Assembly (NCBI RefSeq): GCF_001269985.1
Contig: NZ_BBZB01000001.1
Span: 1,674,001 to 1,738,000, forward strand
DNA: 64,000 nucleotides
Direction: 5' to 3'
DNA from: Pseudoalteromonas sp. '520P1 No. 423'
GTDB taxonomy: Bacteria > Pseudomonadota > Gammaproteobacteria > Enterobacterales > Alteromonadaceae
In this document: positions 36,267 to 45,120 of the stretch, piece after piece
Layout of the letters: each line of letters starts with the position of its first letter
How positions within the stretch are numbered: position 1 is the first letter of the stretch
Notes under the pieces: generated by a model
The model's database searches: none
What the model was told of the DNA's origin: nothing
The model's input: only the letters and a program-made list of their open reading frames with translations
Program-made: the position numbers and the translations under genes

Positions 36267-38782
36267 TATTCATCGCCCTTTGTATTATTTTCTTCATGGG
36301 TTAGTTCGTTTTTTGCTTCAGACGCTTGCTCTGCTTCTCTCGCTAGCTTTTTTGTTTTTGCGCGTGCGACAGCTGCTGCAATAGCTGCTTTTTTCGGATC
36401 TTCAATTTGCTCTGAATCGTTTTCTGGTTCAGATGCTTGCTCAGCTTGTTTGGCAAGTTTTTTAGCTTTTGCGCGAGCGACAGCTGCAGCAATAGCTGCT
36501 TTTTTCGGATCTTCAATTTTCTCTGACTCGTTTTTAGGTTCAGACACCTGCTCAGCTTCTCTCGCTAGCTTTTTTGCTTTTGCGCGAGCGACAGCTGCAG
36601 CAACAGCTGTTTTTTTCGGATCTTCAATTTGCGCTGAATTGTTTTCTGGTTCAGATGCTTGCTCAGCTTCTTTGGCGAGTTTTTTAGCTTTAGCGCGAGC
36701 GACTGCCGCAGCAACGGCTGCTTTTCTAGGATCTTCAATTTGCTCTGAATTGTTTTCTGGTACAGACGCTTGCTCAGCTTGTTTGGCAAGTTTTTTTGCT
36801 TTAGCGCGAGCGACTGCCGCAGCAACGGCTGCTTTTCTAGGATCTTCAATTTGCTCTGAATTGTTTTCTGGTACAAACGCTTGCTCAGCTTGTTTGGCAA
36901 GTTTTTTTGCTTTAGCGCGAGCGACTGCCGCAGCAACAGCTGCTTTTCTAGGATCTTCAATTTGCTCTGAATTGTTTTCAAGTTCAGGTGTTTGTTCTGC
37001 TTGTTTAGCAAGTTTTTTTGCTTTAGCGCGAGCGATAGCAGCAGCTACAGCTGATTTTTTATCGCTATCTTTGCTTGTATTATCTTGAATATCTGTATCT
37101 GAGTTTAATGCATTCTTTTGTTTTTCTTCTCTATATAGTCGTGCTTTTTCTTTACGCTCAGCTCTTTGTTTGGCAACTTCGGAATTATCAGGTAAAGCTG
37201 CTTCATTTTCACTTTGTAATTTTTTAGCTTTCGCACGGGCAATGGCCGCCGAGACCGCTGATTTTTCAGACCTGTCGCTTTTTACTTTAGCCATAGCTTG
37301 CGCTATTTTAGTTTGTTCTTCAGTTGTTTTAGCTTTGACTGGTTTTTTATGGCGATTGAGTCGTTCTTCTTTTTCTCGCTCGAGTCTTTGATTTCTAATT
37401 TCAAAACGTTCTTTTGCTCTTTGTGCTTTTTGTTGTTCTTCTTTTTGCTCTTTTATCTGCGCCTTAGCAATACGGTAATATTGAACTAGAGGGATTTCAC
37501 TTGGGCAAACATAGTTACATGCACCACATTCAATACAATCAGATAAATTATGCTCTTCCAATTTATCAAACTCTTTTGCTTTAGCAAACCATTGTAATTG
37601 CTGCGGTAATAATGATGCAGGGCAGGCATCTGCACAGGCGCTACAACGAATACAGGCCTGTTCGTTATCGCTAACAGGTAATTCTATTTTATTGGGTGCT
37701 AATATACAGTTTGTTGTTTTTACAACAGGGATGCGAATGCTAGGTAAAGTGAAACCCATCATAGGGCCACCCATTATCACTCTTTGTTGCGCTTCTGGCT
37801 CAAAATCGCAATTATCCAGTAAATGTTTTATTTCACTGCCAATCAGTGCCCAAACATTTTTAGGTTTATTTAAAGTTCGCCCAGTTACTGTTATAACGCG
37901 TTCTATAAGCGGTTTACCTTTATGGATAGCTTCGTTTATAGCAAATAAAGTTCCCACATTTTGAACTAATATACCTATATCTGCGGGGATCCCTCGAGCA
38001 GGCACTTCTTTATTTGTTAAGATTTGAATTAATTGTTTTTCACCACCAGACGGATACTTAGTAGGAATAGCGCTAACTAATATATTGTCAAATGATGCAC
38101 TAGCTTGTTCCATTGCTTTGATTGCAAGCGGTTTATCATCTTCGATTGCTATTAATACTTTTTCTGGTTTTAAAACATGATTTAAAACATTGATACCTTG
38201 AATTATATCATCCGCATACTCTTGCATTAATCTGTCATCGGCTGTGATATAAGGCTCACATTCAACACCATTAACGATTAAAAATTCAATGTTTATATCT
38301 GTTTGAGATTTTACATATGTTGGAAAGCCTGCTCCCCCCATACCGCTGATCCCAGCCATTTGAATTTTAGTTATAATATCTTGGTTTTCTAGTGTTTTAT
38401 AATCTGCTACAGGAAATAAATCACACCATATATCTTTGCCATCAGGAATTAATATGATGCTAATTTCTTCTAAAGCAGATGGGTGAGCAGATGGCATCGC
38501 TTTAATTGAATCTATGATACCTGATGTTGGTGCGTGTATAGGAACAGACCAAGCCTGATTTGGCTCGGTTAATGCTTGCCCTTTAAGGACTAATTGCCCC
38601 TTTTCAACTAATACCTTCCCATGTACGCCAATGTGTTGCTTTATTGGGATCACAAGTTTATCTGGTAGCGGAAGCTGAGCAATTTCAGCCTTCTCGGTTA
38701 ACTCTTTGTGACCAGGAGGATGCACGCCACCAGGGGCCTGCCATAGCATTCCACGTTCTATCTGCTCTAGTAAACTTTCCAC
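36266..38782 (-). CDS. rsxC: Electron transport complex subunit RsxC, repeat-rich C-terminus
   Basis: 838 residues. The N-terminal part (1-440) carries the NADH- and FMN-binding regions (GISGMGGAGFPTYVK, NGVECEPYITADDRLM) and two 4Fe-4S motifs (CIRCSACADACP and CIECGACNYVCP). After a basic coiled region, about residues 500-840 hold eight copies of a KxAVAAAVARAKAKKL motif, six of them in a 37-residue tandem array. RsxC binds NADH on the cytoplasmic side. E. coli RsxC has similar Ala/Lys repeats, so the array is an expansion rather than a novelty. Confidence 0.95.
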   Translation of the reverse strand: MESLLEQIERGMLWQAPGGVHPPGHKELTEKAEIAQLPLPDKLVIPIKQHIGVHGKVLVEKGQLVLKGQALTEPNQAWSVPIHAPTSGIIDSIKAMPSAHPSALEEISIILIPDGKDIWCDLFPVADYKTLENQDIITKIQMAGISGMGGAGFPTYVKSQTDINIEFLIVNGVECEPYITADDRLMQEYADDIIQGINVLNHVLKPEKVLIAIEDDKPLAIKAMEQASASFDNILVSAIPTKYPSGGEKQLIQILTNKEVPARGIPADIGILVQNVGTLFAINEAIHKGKPLIERVITVTGRTLNKPKNVWALIGSEIKHLLDNCDFEPEAQQRVIMGGPMMGFTLPSIRIPVVKTTNCILAPNKIELPVSDNEQACIRCSACADACPASLLPQQLQWFAKAKEFDKLEEHNLSDCIECGACNYVCPSEIPLVQYYRIAKAQIKEQKEEQQKAQRAKERFEIRNQRLEREKEERLNRHKKPVKAKTTEEQTKIAQAMAKVKSDRSEKSAVSAAIARAKAKKLQSENEAALPDNSEVAKQRAERKEKARLYREEKQKNALNSDTDIQDNTSKDSDKKSAVAAAIARAKAKKLAKQAEQTPELENNSEQIEDPRKAAVAAAVARAKAKKLAKQAEQAFVPENNSEQIEDPRKAAVAAAVARAKAKKLAKQAEQASVPENNSEQIEDPRKAAVAAAVARAKAKKLAKEAEQASEPENNSAQIEDPKKTAVAAAVARAKAKKLAREAEQVSEPKNESEKIEDPKKAAIAAAVARAKAKKLAKQAEQASEPENDSEQIEDPKKAAIAAAVARAKTKKLAREAEQASEAKNELTHEENNTKGDE
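36299..37066 (-). repeat. 111-bp tandem repeats inside rsxC
   Basis: About seven in-frame units of 111 bases encode D-P-[KR]-K-[AT]-A-[VI]-AAAVARAKAKKL plus an acidic Glu/Gln/Asn-rich linker. Adjacent units differ at few bases, and the repeat length is a multiple of three, so copy-number change keeps the frame. Confidence 0.92.
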
Positions 38783-38791
38783 CTAGCCCTC

Positions 38792-39346
38792 TTAATCTAT
38801 CTGTTTTACTGAAATGGATTCTAAATCCCATTTCCAGTTTTGTGTTGTTGTTTTCACTGCTAGCATGTCAATACAATCTACAGGGCAGGGCTCGACACAT
38901 AAATCACAGCCAGTACATTCATCAGTTAATACAGTATGCATTTGCCTTGTTGCACCTAAAATAGCGTCTACAGGACAGGCCTGAATACATTTTGTACATC
39001 CAATGCATTCGTCTTCACGTATATATGCAACAGTTTTTATTGGCTCTTGTGCTTCGCCTCCAGCTAAAGGTGTTGCTTCCACACCCATTAAATCAGCTAA
39101 TTTTTTTACTGTGGCATCGCCACCTGGTGGACACTTATTTACATCATCGCCATTTGCAATAGCCTCTGCATATGGGCGGCAGCCTGGATAGCCACATTGG
39201 CCACACTGTGTTTGCGGTAATATCTCATCAACTTGATCAACAATAGGGTTTGATTCAACTTTAAAACGTACACCAGCAAAGCCTAATATAAGTCCAAAAA
39301 TAAGCGCTAAGCTTCCTAGTGCAATTAAAGCGTATATAAGTATCAT
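38792..39346 (-). CDS. rsxB: Electron transport complex subunit RsxB
   Basis: 184 residues. An N-terminal membrane anchor is followed by a four-Cys [4Fe-4S] motif ([16 protein letters not shown] and CPPGG) and two ferredoxin motifs ([12 protein letters not shown] and [12 protein letters not shown]). It is the iron-sulfur subunit between RsxC and the membrane core. It lies two bases after rsxA. Confidence 0.95.
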   Translation of the reverse strand: MILIYALIALGSLALIFGLILGFAGVRFKVESNPIVDQVDEILPQTQCGQCGYPGCRPYAEAIANGDDVNKCPPGGDATVKKLADLMGVEATPLAGGEAQEPIKTVAYIREDECIGCTKCIQACPVDAILGATRQMHTVLTDECTGCDLCVEPCPVDCIDMLAVKTTTQNWKWDLESISVKQID

Positions 39347-39348
39347 AA

Positions 39349-39930
39349 TTATAGTTTCACCAAGCCAGTAAAGCCCATAAATGCCATAGACATAAGTCCC
39401 GCTGTAATCATTGCTATTGAAGCGCCTTTAAATGGCGAAGGCACATCTGCAGCATTTAACCTTTCTCTAAGTGCTGCAAATAAAACAAGCACTAAAGAGA
39501 AGCCAATCGCAGCACCAAATCCATAAACCGCAGATTGAATAAAGTTATGATCTTTATTGATATTAAGTAAGGCGACACCTAGTACGGCACAATTAGTTGT
39601 GATCAAGGGTAAAAATATACCAAGCAAACGATAGAGGGTTGGGCTGGTTTTTCGAACGACCATTTCGGTAAATTGAACAACTACAGCAATAACAAGAATA
39701 AAGCTCATTGTTCTTAAAAATTCGAGTTCTAAGGGCATTAAAATATAATGACTAACTAAATAGCTGGCAATAGATGCTAAAGTTAAAACAAAAGTTGTGG
39801 CTAAAGACATGCCAATAGCGGTATCTAGTTTACCAGATACACCCATAAACGGACATAAGCCAAGAAATTGTATTAATACAAAGTTGTTTACCAGCACTGT
39901 AGCTATCAGTATTAGTAAGTATTCTGCCAT
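39349..39930 (-). CDS. rsxA: Electron transport complex subunit RsxA
   Basis: 193 residues from [19 protein letters not shown], the family N-terminus; the open frame runs 20 codons upstream without support. Six membrane helices, [11 protein letters not shown] and [12 protein letters not shown] match RnfA/RsxA. It is the first gene of the leftward rsxABCDGE-nth operon. The complex couples NADH oxidation to a membrane electron sink and, in E. coli, keeps SoxR reduced. Confidence 0.95.
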   Translation of the reverse strand: MAEYLLILIATVLVNNFVLIQFLGLCPFMGVSGKLDTAIGMSLATTFVLTLASIASYLVSHYILMPLELEFLRTMSFILVIAVVVQFTEMVVRKTSPTLYRLLGIFLPLITTNCAVLGVALLNINKDHNFIQSAVYGFGAAIGFSLVLVLFAALRERLNAADVPSPFKGASIAMITAGLMSMAFMGFTGLVKL

Positions 39931-40051
39931 GTTTTTTATCACCCTAAGATATAAGCGGGTTATTATCCTGTTTTCTCGGCCTTTTAACAACTGAGAACAG
40001 GTGAACAGTGAGAAAAAAATGAATTTAACGTGTTAGAAGTGTGGGGGGAGT

Positions 40052-40096
40052 AGGGTTTTATAAAAAGCGCCTTGATTAATTTGAACAAAGCGCTTT
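40052..40096 (-). terminator. Weak terminator after the CsrD-like gene
   Basis: On the minus strand AAAGCGC (40090-40096) pairs with GCGCTTT (40054-40060), followed by TTA. The loop is long (29 bases), so stability is doubtful. It lies ten bases after the stop of the gene at 40106. Confidence 0.4.
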
Positions 40097-40105
40097 ATTT
40101 AAAGT

Positions 40106-42037
40106 TTAAATATCTCTTGGTTTATCAATATAGTAGCCCTGAGCACCATCTAAACACAGTTGTTCAATAATATGTTTTTCTTCTTGGGTCTCAACGCCTT
40201 CAGCTAAAACTGTAACACCAATTCTATGGGCTAAATCTACAATTAAACGCATAAAATATTGATTGTTTTTATCTTCTTCAAGGCCTCGAGTATAGCTAGC
40301 ATCCATTTTTATGAAATCAGGTTTTAAATCACGGAAAAATTTAAATGAGGTTAAGCCTACGCCAAATCTTTCTACGGTTACTCTTGAACCAACTCTGTGT
40401 GTCATATCTATAAAGCGTTTACTTGCTTTGATATTTTGTTGTAAACCAAATTCACTTATTTCAAAAATAAGTTTTGCAGCAACATTGTTATTTTTAAGCA
40501 ACAATCGCTCAAGCCATATTAAAAATTGTTCGTCATGTGCACTGTGAGCAGTAATATTGATACCAAAGAACTGCTCTGATAGGTTTTTGTTTTTAATTGA
40601 ATCGATTGCAGATTCAATAATCAGTCTATCCACATGAGATATTTGTCCTAGCTTTTCTGACATAGCAAAAAAAGATGCTGTAGGTAAAATTTGATCATCA
40701 TTGGTTTTAAATCGGGCTAAAATTTCAGAGTAGGCTTTGGTGCTTCTATTTGTTGGCGAAATTGTTTGTATCATTAATTTAACGCGCGAACTTTCTAGTA
40801 CATCATCTATGACTTGTCGCCAATTTTGATTGCCAAAGCTTGCACTGATATTACCGAGTACATCAGATGCTTTTTGAATATGCCAAGCGTTTGCTTGCTT
40901 GCTTTGGGCTAAGCTTAATGCGGTATCTAATAGAGCAAGCAATTCACCTAATGGTTTTTTTGCTTCATATGCAACCATGCCAGTATTGGCAATAGAGCTT
41001 AGTTCTGTTTTTTGTTGGTACTCAGTAAATTTTGACTGTAATGAATCACCAAATTTTTCAGCTTCTTTTAAAGGAGTATTCGGTAAAATAATGGCGAAAT
41101 CAGAACTATTGATTCTATAACATTGGCTTGTTGAATATGTGCCAGTCACCTTTTGAATCAAGTTTGATACTTCTTTTATATATTCATCACCTTTTTGATA
41201 ACCTCTGGTTTGGTTTATCAATTGTAATTCACTTGAACGTACTAAGGCTAAAATACCAAAACTAGGATTGTCTGTATCCTCTATATTAGTCCCATAATAT
41301 TCAACAAACATATTACGGTTACCAAGATCCGTTACTGAATCTTTATATGCTTGAAATTTTATCTCTAATGCTGATTCTTGAACTTCTTTTTGTTTTTTTC
41401 TTAAAAATGAATTTAAACGTACGATACTTGGGAAAATAGAAGAAACAGCACCGTCAGCAATACTGCTATCTAACTGTTTATTTTGCTCATGATTTTTTAC
41501 AAATTGATCAATCATTTTAGACATGGCTTCAGTGACATTGTTAGATGCTTTTTTTAGTGTTGATTTTAAAGTAAGAAACGGCGTGATAACCAATATTAAA
41601 GTAAATGCCATTAAGATAAATAGCGTATTTTGTGCAACATTAGCAGCTAATTGCATTTTCACTGTAAATTCAAGATTTAAACCTTGATCAGCATCTACTG
41701 CAAATTGTGTTCTAATAAAAGGGGAGAGGGCGTGTATTTCTTTTATTGTAAAAGGTAAATAAGATAAATTTTCATTTTGGTTGTAAATAATCTCACTTTT
41801 ATCTTTTTGAATTTTTAATGAATCTAAATTAAATATATTTTTTATGTTATTGCCATAAACTTTTGGTTCTTCAACAAGTGGGTTTTCTCGGATATACAAG
41901 CTAATAGCACGTTGAGTTGTTAATTGTGTTTGTGCAGTGTAACTTTGAAAGGCATTTATAATCGTGTAAATTCCTGAAGAGGTTACAATTATCCAAAGTA
42001 GCACTTGAATAGATATGAATTTTTTTAACTCAACCAT
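40106..42037 (-). CDS. CsrD/MshH-like protein with degenerate GGDEF and EAL domains
   Basis: 643 residues. Two membrane helices (about 9-30 and 137-155) flank a periplasmic domain. The GGDEF-like domain has YRINSSDFAIIL where active enzymes have GGDEF. The EAL-like domain has SEILARF in place of EALVRW, and ERFG in place of DDFG, so c-di-GMP synthesis and hydrolysis are both unlikely. Length (E. coli CsrD is 646), topology and the degenerate motifs fit CsrD/MshH, which targets the CsrB/C RNAs for decay. No msh genes are adjacent. Confidence 0.7.
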   Translation of the reverse strand: MVELKKFISIQVLLWIIVTSSGIYTIINAFQSYTAQTQLTTQRAISLYIRENPLVEEPKVYGNNIKNIFNLDSLKIQKDKSEIIYNQNENLSYLPFTIKEIHALSPFIRTQFAVDADQGLNLEFTVKMQLAANVAQNTLFILMAFTLILVITPFLTLKSTLKKASNNVTEAMSKMIDQFVKNHEQNKQLDSSIADGAVSSIFPSIVRLNSFLRKKQKEVQESALEIKFQAYKDSVTDLGNRNMFVEYYGTNIEDTDNPSFGILALVRSSELQLINQTRGYQKGDEYIKEVSNLIQKVTGTYSTSQCYRINSSDFAIILPNTPLKEAEKFGDSLQSKFTEYQQKTELSSIANTGMVAYEAKKPLGELLALLDTALSLAQSKQANAWHIQKASDVLGNISASFGNQNWRQVIDDVLESSRVKLMIQTISPTNRSTKAYSEILARFKTNDDQILPTASFFAMSEKLGQISHVDRLIIESAIDSIKNKNLSEQFFGINITAHSAHDEQFLIWLERLLLKNNNVAAKLIFEISEFGLQQNIKASKRFIDMTHRVGSRVTVERFGVGLTSFKFFRDLKPDFIKMDASYTRGLEEDKNNQYFMRLIVDLAHRIGVTVLAEGVETQEEKHIIEQLCLDGAQGYYIDKPRDI

Positions 42038-42180
42038 GGTGTATCTAATATCCGTTTTATTTAGAGTTTAAATCGAGTAAAGATTTATTGTCATATAGTA
42101 GAGTATAAAGATATGAAATGTAAATAATTTGATCTGACTTAGTCGTGGTTTTTAAGTATTTGGAATATTTTGAGTATATT

Positions 42181-42257
42181 TGGCTCCCCCTCCCCGACTC
42201 GAACGGGGGACCTGCGGATTAACAGTCCGTCGCTCTAACCAACTGAGCTAAGGGGGA
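42181..42257 (-). tRNA. tRNA-Asn (GUU), copy 4 in transcription order
   Basis: 77 nt with encoded CCA. Acceptor TCCCCCT pairs with AGGGGGA, the anticodon loop CTGTTAA reads GUU, and the T-loop is GTTCGAGTC. It is identical to the other three copies. Confidence 0.96.
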
Positions 42258-42279
42258 ACTAAACAATATTATCAACGTT

Positions 42280-42356
42280 TGGCTCCCCCTCCCCGACTCG
42301 AACGGGGGACCTGCGGATTAACAGTCCGTCGCTCTAACCAACTGAGCTAAGGGGGA
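42280..42356 (-). tRNA. tRNA-Asn (GUU), copy 3
   Basis: Identical 77-nt copy with encoded CCA, 22 bases from its neighbour. Confidence 0.96.
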
Positions 42357-42380
42357 ACTACTACTTGATATTATCATATT

Positions 42381-42457
42381 TGGCTCCCCCTCCCCGACTC
42401 GAACGGGGGACCTGCGGATTAACAGTCCGTCGCTCTAACCAACTGAGCTAAGGGGGA
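42381..42457 (-). tRNA. tRNA-Asn (GUU), copy 2
   Basis: Identical 77-nt copy with encoded CCA. Confidence 0.96.
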
Positions 42458-42481
42458 ACTACTTATGATATGTTGAAAATT

Positions 42482-42558
42482 TGGCTCCCCCTCCCCGACT
42501 CGAACGGGGGACCTGCGGATTAACAGTCCGTCGCTCTAACCAACTGAGCTAAGGGGGA
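42482..42558 (-). tRNA. tRNA-Asn (GUU), copy 1, promoter-proximal
   Basis: Identical 77-nt copy with encoded CCA, 25 bases from the -10 box of the promoter at 42584. Confidence 0.96.
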
Positions 42559-42583
42559 ATGGCTTGCTTCTCAACGGGGCGAA

Positions 42584-42612
42584 ATATTAATGGCAGGGGT
42601 GCAAAGTGTCAA
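42584..42612 (-). promoter_or_regulatory. Promoter of the tRNA-Asn array
   Basis: On the minus strand -35 TTGACA (42607-42612), 17-base spacer and -10 TAATAT (42584-42589), followed by a GC-rich CGCCCCG stretch that fits stringent control. Confidence 0.82.
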
Positions 42613-43012
42613 CTAATAAAACTTTATTATTTAAAATAAATGGTTCGTTCGCTGATTTTATATTCAATAAGACTAAAAAATAGCATTTCTGTATGTATAG
42701 CGTCCAAATTTATTCCGCCGTAGATAATAAGTTTGTTGTAGAACTATCAGATTATGAGTAAAGCTAGGTAATATTTATGGCGATCAGCTAAAAATAGAAA
42801 ATTTATACTGTCACTTTATATTAAAAATAAAGAAATAAGCATATTCGTAGGAAATCTTGCTATTTACATTAATCGTTATTTTCAAAGAACAGTAGCAAGC
42901 TCAGTTATTAATTACATTATCTATTTTAGATCGCCCATATAATTCACAATTAACGCTAAAAAATTTATTTGTAAGAAATGTTTTAGATAGAAATTCATTA
43001 TTTTGTTTAAAT
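42613..43012. other. Non-coding AT-rich stretch
   Basis: About 400 bases without an open reading frame of note, tRNA or recognised repeat. I see no feature in it. Confidence 0.6.
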
Positions 43013-43065
43013 ACCCCTGAATATATAGGGGGTGGCGTTAGTTACCCACAGAATCTGTGGATAAC
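43013..43065. other. Two adjacent inverted repeats, one with DnaA-box-like arms
   Basis: ACCCC at 43013-43017 and GGGGGT at 43028-43033 can pair. Just after, 43041-43065 is a 12-1-12 inverted repeat with one mismatch whose arms contain TTACCCACA (plus strand) and a perfect DnaA box TTATCCACA (minus strand, 43056-43064). It may be a DnaA-binding site or the left-end hairpin of the IS200/IS605-type remnant that follows. Confidence 0.5.
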
Positions 43066-43170
43066 TATGTTTATGGATCTTTAAGAAAGTGTTTGAGGCC
43101 TTTGTATTTGAGGTGTCTAGCAATATCAATAGGTTTTTTAAAATAAATATTTGGCAATTAAAACAGCTAG

Positions 43171-43370
43171 TTAGGATTGTCAAATGTTTTTATACTAATG
43201 TATCACTTTGTGTGGATACCTAAGTATCGACGTAAAGTTTTTTCTGAGCTTTACCGTGAAGCGATGAAAATTATAACTAAAAATTGGCTATGACTACGAT
43301 ATAGATATAGTCGAATTGGAAATACAACGGAAGATATAATTCGAAAATATGTGTAAAACCAATTGGTTTA
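43171..43370 (+). mobile_element. IS200/IS605-family TnpA remnant
   Basis: The frame at 43201 reads YHFVWIPKYRRKVFSELYRE, the conserved start of IS200/IS605 Y1 transposases. Another frame then continues YDYDIDIVELEIQ, and a further one ends IGNTTEDIIRKYV followed by a stop and NQL, the usual C-terminus. The central part with the HUH motif and the catalytic Tyr region is missing, so the element is dead. No tnpB remains. Confidence 0.8.
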
Positions 43371-43740
43371 ATTGGATAAAAAATAAGCTCACGGAAATCA
43401 GTTAGGACTCTTTTAAACTCGGTCGCTTGCGGTCGATTCTTCTATAATAAAGAAAATATTACCTCTTTGCTAATTGACTATTTTAACTTGTGTACAAAAG
43501 AAGCTTTTTAAAGGTTTGTTGTTACTAACTTGTAAATAATTTCATCTTGCAGTTCTATTTTATCGCTGTTGTTAACATTTTTTGTCTTTATATGATTTTA
43601 AATAAGCTAATTTCTGTATAACTCATATTCAAACAATTAACTTGTTTTCTAAGTTGCCAAGGTTTTTACCATGTTTTAGAATAGCCGACCCCTAACAGGT
43701 GTTATTTAAATCAAAAGTAATATCAAAAATTAAGATGTGA
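43371..43740. other. Non-coding stretch before the MATE gene
   Basis: About 370 AT-rich bases. GGTCGCTTGCGGTCG at 43421-43435 could be part of the right end of the dead IS200/IS605 element. Otherwise nothing is recognised; the promoter for the MATE-uvrB operon must lie here, but I cannot fix it. Confidence 0.5.
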
Positions 43741-45120
43741 ATGATTATGAGAAACAAAACAAAATCACCTGATTTATTAAGTGCGCCAATCCCTAAAACA
43801 ATGCGGGATATGACCATACCTATGATATTTGGCATGGTTACCTTAATGTTATTTAATCTTGTTGATACATTTTTTGTTAGCTTACTCGGTACCGATCCTT
43901 TAGCAGCGATCAGTTTTACTTTCCCTGTTACCTTTACAGTTATAAGCTTGGCAATAGGTTTGAGCATTGGTACTTCAGCCATAATAGCCAAAGCGTTAGG
44001 TGCGGGTAATTTAGAAGAAGCGCGTTTTGATGGAGCTGTAGCTTTAATTGTATCAGCACTATTTGTATCGGTTCTTGCATTTATAGGTTATATCTTTATT
44101 GACTCTATTTTTTCACTGTTAGGTGCAAAAGAAGACTTAATGCCACTTATTCGAGATTATATTTGTGTATGGTTTATTGGTAGCGTATTTTTAATAACAC
44201 CTATGATAGGTAATGCAGTTTTAAGAGCCAGTGGAGATACTAAAACACCCAGCATGATTATGGGCTTTGCAGGGCTTATAAATGCTGTATTAGATCCCAT
44301 TTTTATATTTGGATTAGGGCCAATCCCCGCTATGGGGATCCAAGGTGCTGCAATAGCAAGTGTTATTGCCTGGTCTACAGGCGTATTTCTTATTTTATAC
44401 CTATTAATAATAAAGAAAAACCTCATCAGTTTAGACGCAAAAAAACAAACATTTTTGTTAGCAACAAAAAAGATGCTGAAAATAGGCTTACCAGCAGCTG
44501 GTGCTAATATGCTTACACCTATTGCAATGGCCGTTATGACTGCGCTTGTTGCTCGTCATGGGGCTGAGGCTGTAGCTGCTTTTGGAGTAGGCAGTAGAAT
44601 TGAATCTATCTCTAGTATTGTTGTATTAGCTTTATCTATGACATTACCGCCTTTTATAAGTCAAAATTTTGGGGCCGCTAAATTTGATAGGGTTGCGATG
44701 GCTTATAAAACGACGCTTAAATTCATTTTAATATGGCAGTTTGCTTTATATTTACTTTTAATTGTATTTTCGGGGGTAATTGCAAATATATTTGCTTCTT
44801 CAGAAGGGGTTGTCTCGATAATAAAATTATTTATCTGGATTTTACCTTTAGGCTATGGTCTACAAGGGGTGATAATACTCTCTAATTCTTCTTTTAATGC
44901 ATTACATAAACCTATGAATGCATTACTTATGAGTGTGATCCGACTATTTGTTTTTTATGTGCCATTAGCTTATTTAGGCAGCCTATACTGGGGTATTCAT
45001 GGTTTATTTATCGGTGCTTTAATAGGTAATGTATTCACTGCAATCATTTCATACCGTTGGTTTTGTCAAACATTACAATCAATTGAAATCAATGAACAAA
45101 TAAAGGTTTGTGAAGCATGA
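43741..45120 (+). CDS. MATE-family multidrug efflux transporter
   Basis: 459 residues, twelve hydrophobic segments. MATE features include [20 protein letters not shown] near the start, then [14 protein letters not shown], and the second-half repeat [19 protein letters not shown] with [10 protein letters not shown]. Members exchange sodium or protons for cationic drugs in the inner membrane; the substrate here is unknown. Its stop overlaps the uvrB start by four bases (ATGA), so the two are cotranscribed. Confidence 0.9.
   Translation: MIMRNKTKSPDLLSAPIPKTMRDMTIPMIFGMVTLMLFNLVDTFFVSLLGTDPLAAISFTFPVTFTVISLAIGLSIGTSAIIAKALGAGNLEEARFDGAVALIVSALFVSVLAFIGYIFIDSIFSLLGAKEDLMPLIRDYICVWFIGSVFLITPMIGNAVLRASGDTKTPSMIMGFAGLINAVLDPIFIFGLGPIPAMGIQGAAIASVIAWSTGVFLILYLLIIKKNLISLDAKKQTFLLATKKMLKIGLPAAGANMLTPIAMAVMTALVARHGAEAVAAFGVGSRIESISSIVVLALSMTLPPFISQNFGAAKFDRVAMAYKTTLKFILIWQFALYLLLIVFSGVIANIFASSEGVVSIIKLFIWILPLGYGLQGVIILSNSSFNALHKPMNALLMSVIRLFVFYVPLAYLGSLYWGIHGLFIGALIGNVFTAIISYRWFCQTLQSIEINEQIKVCEA

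Noticed and set aside
36246..37088. A 280-codon plus-strand frame and a minus-strand 148-codon frame rich in Ala/Ser or Lys/Gln repeats
   Set aside because: Both are shadows of the in-frame 111-bp repeats of rsxC; rsxC has all the family motifs.
43201..43223. A further DnaA-box-like sequence (complement of TGTGGATAC)
   Set aside because: It lies in the conserved YHFVWIP coding part of the transposase remnant, so the match is explained by the protein motif.
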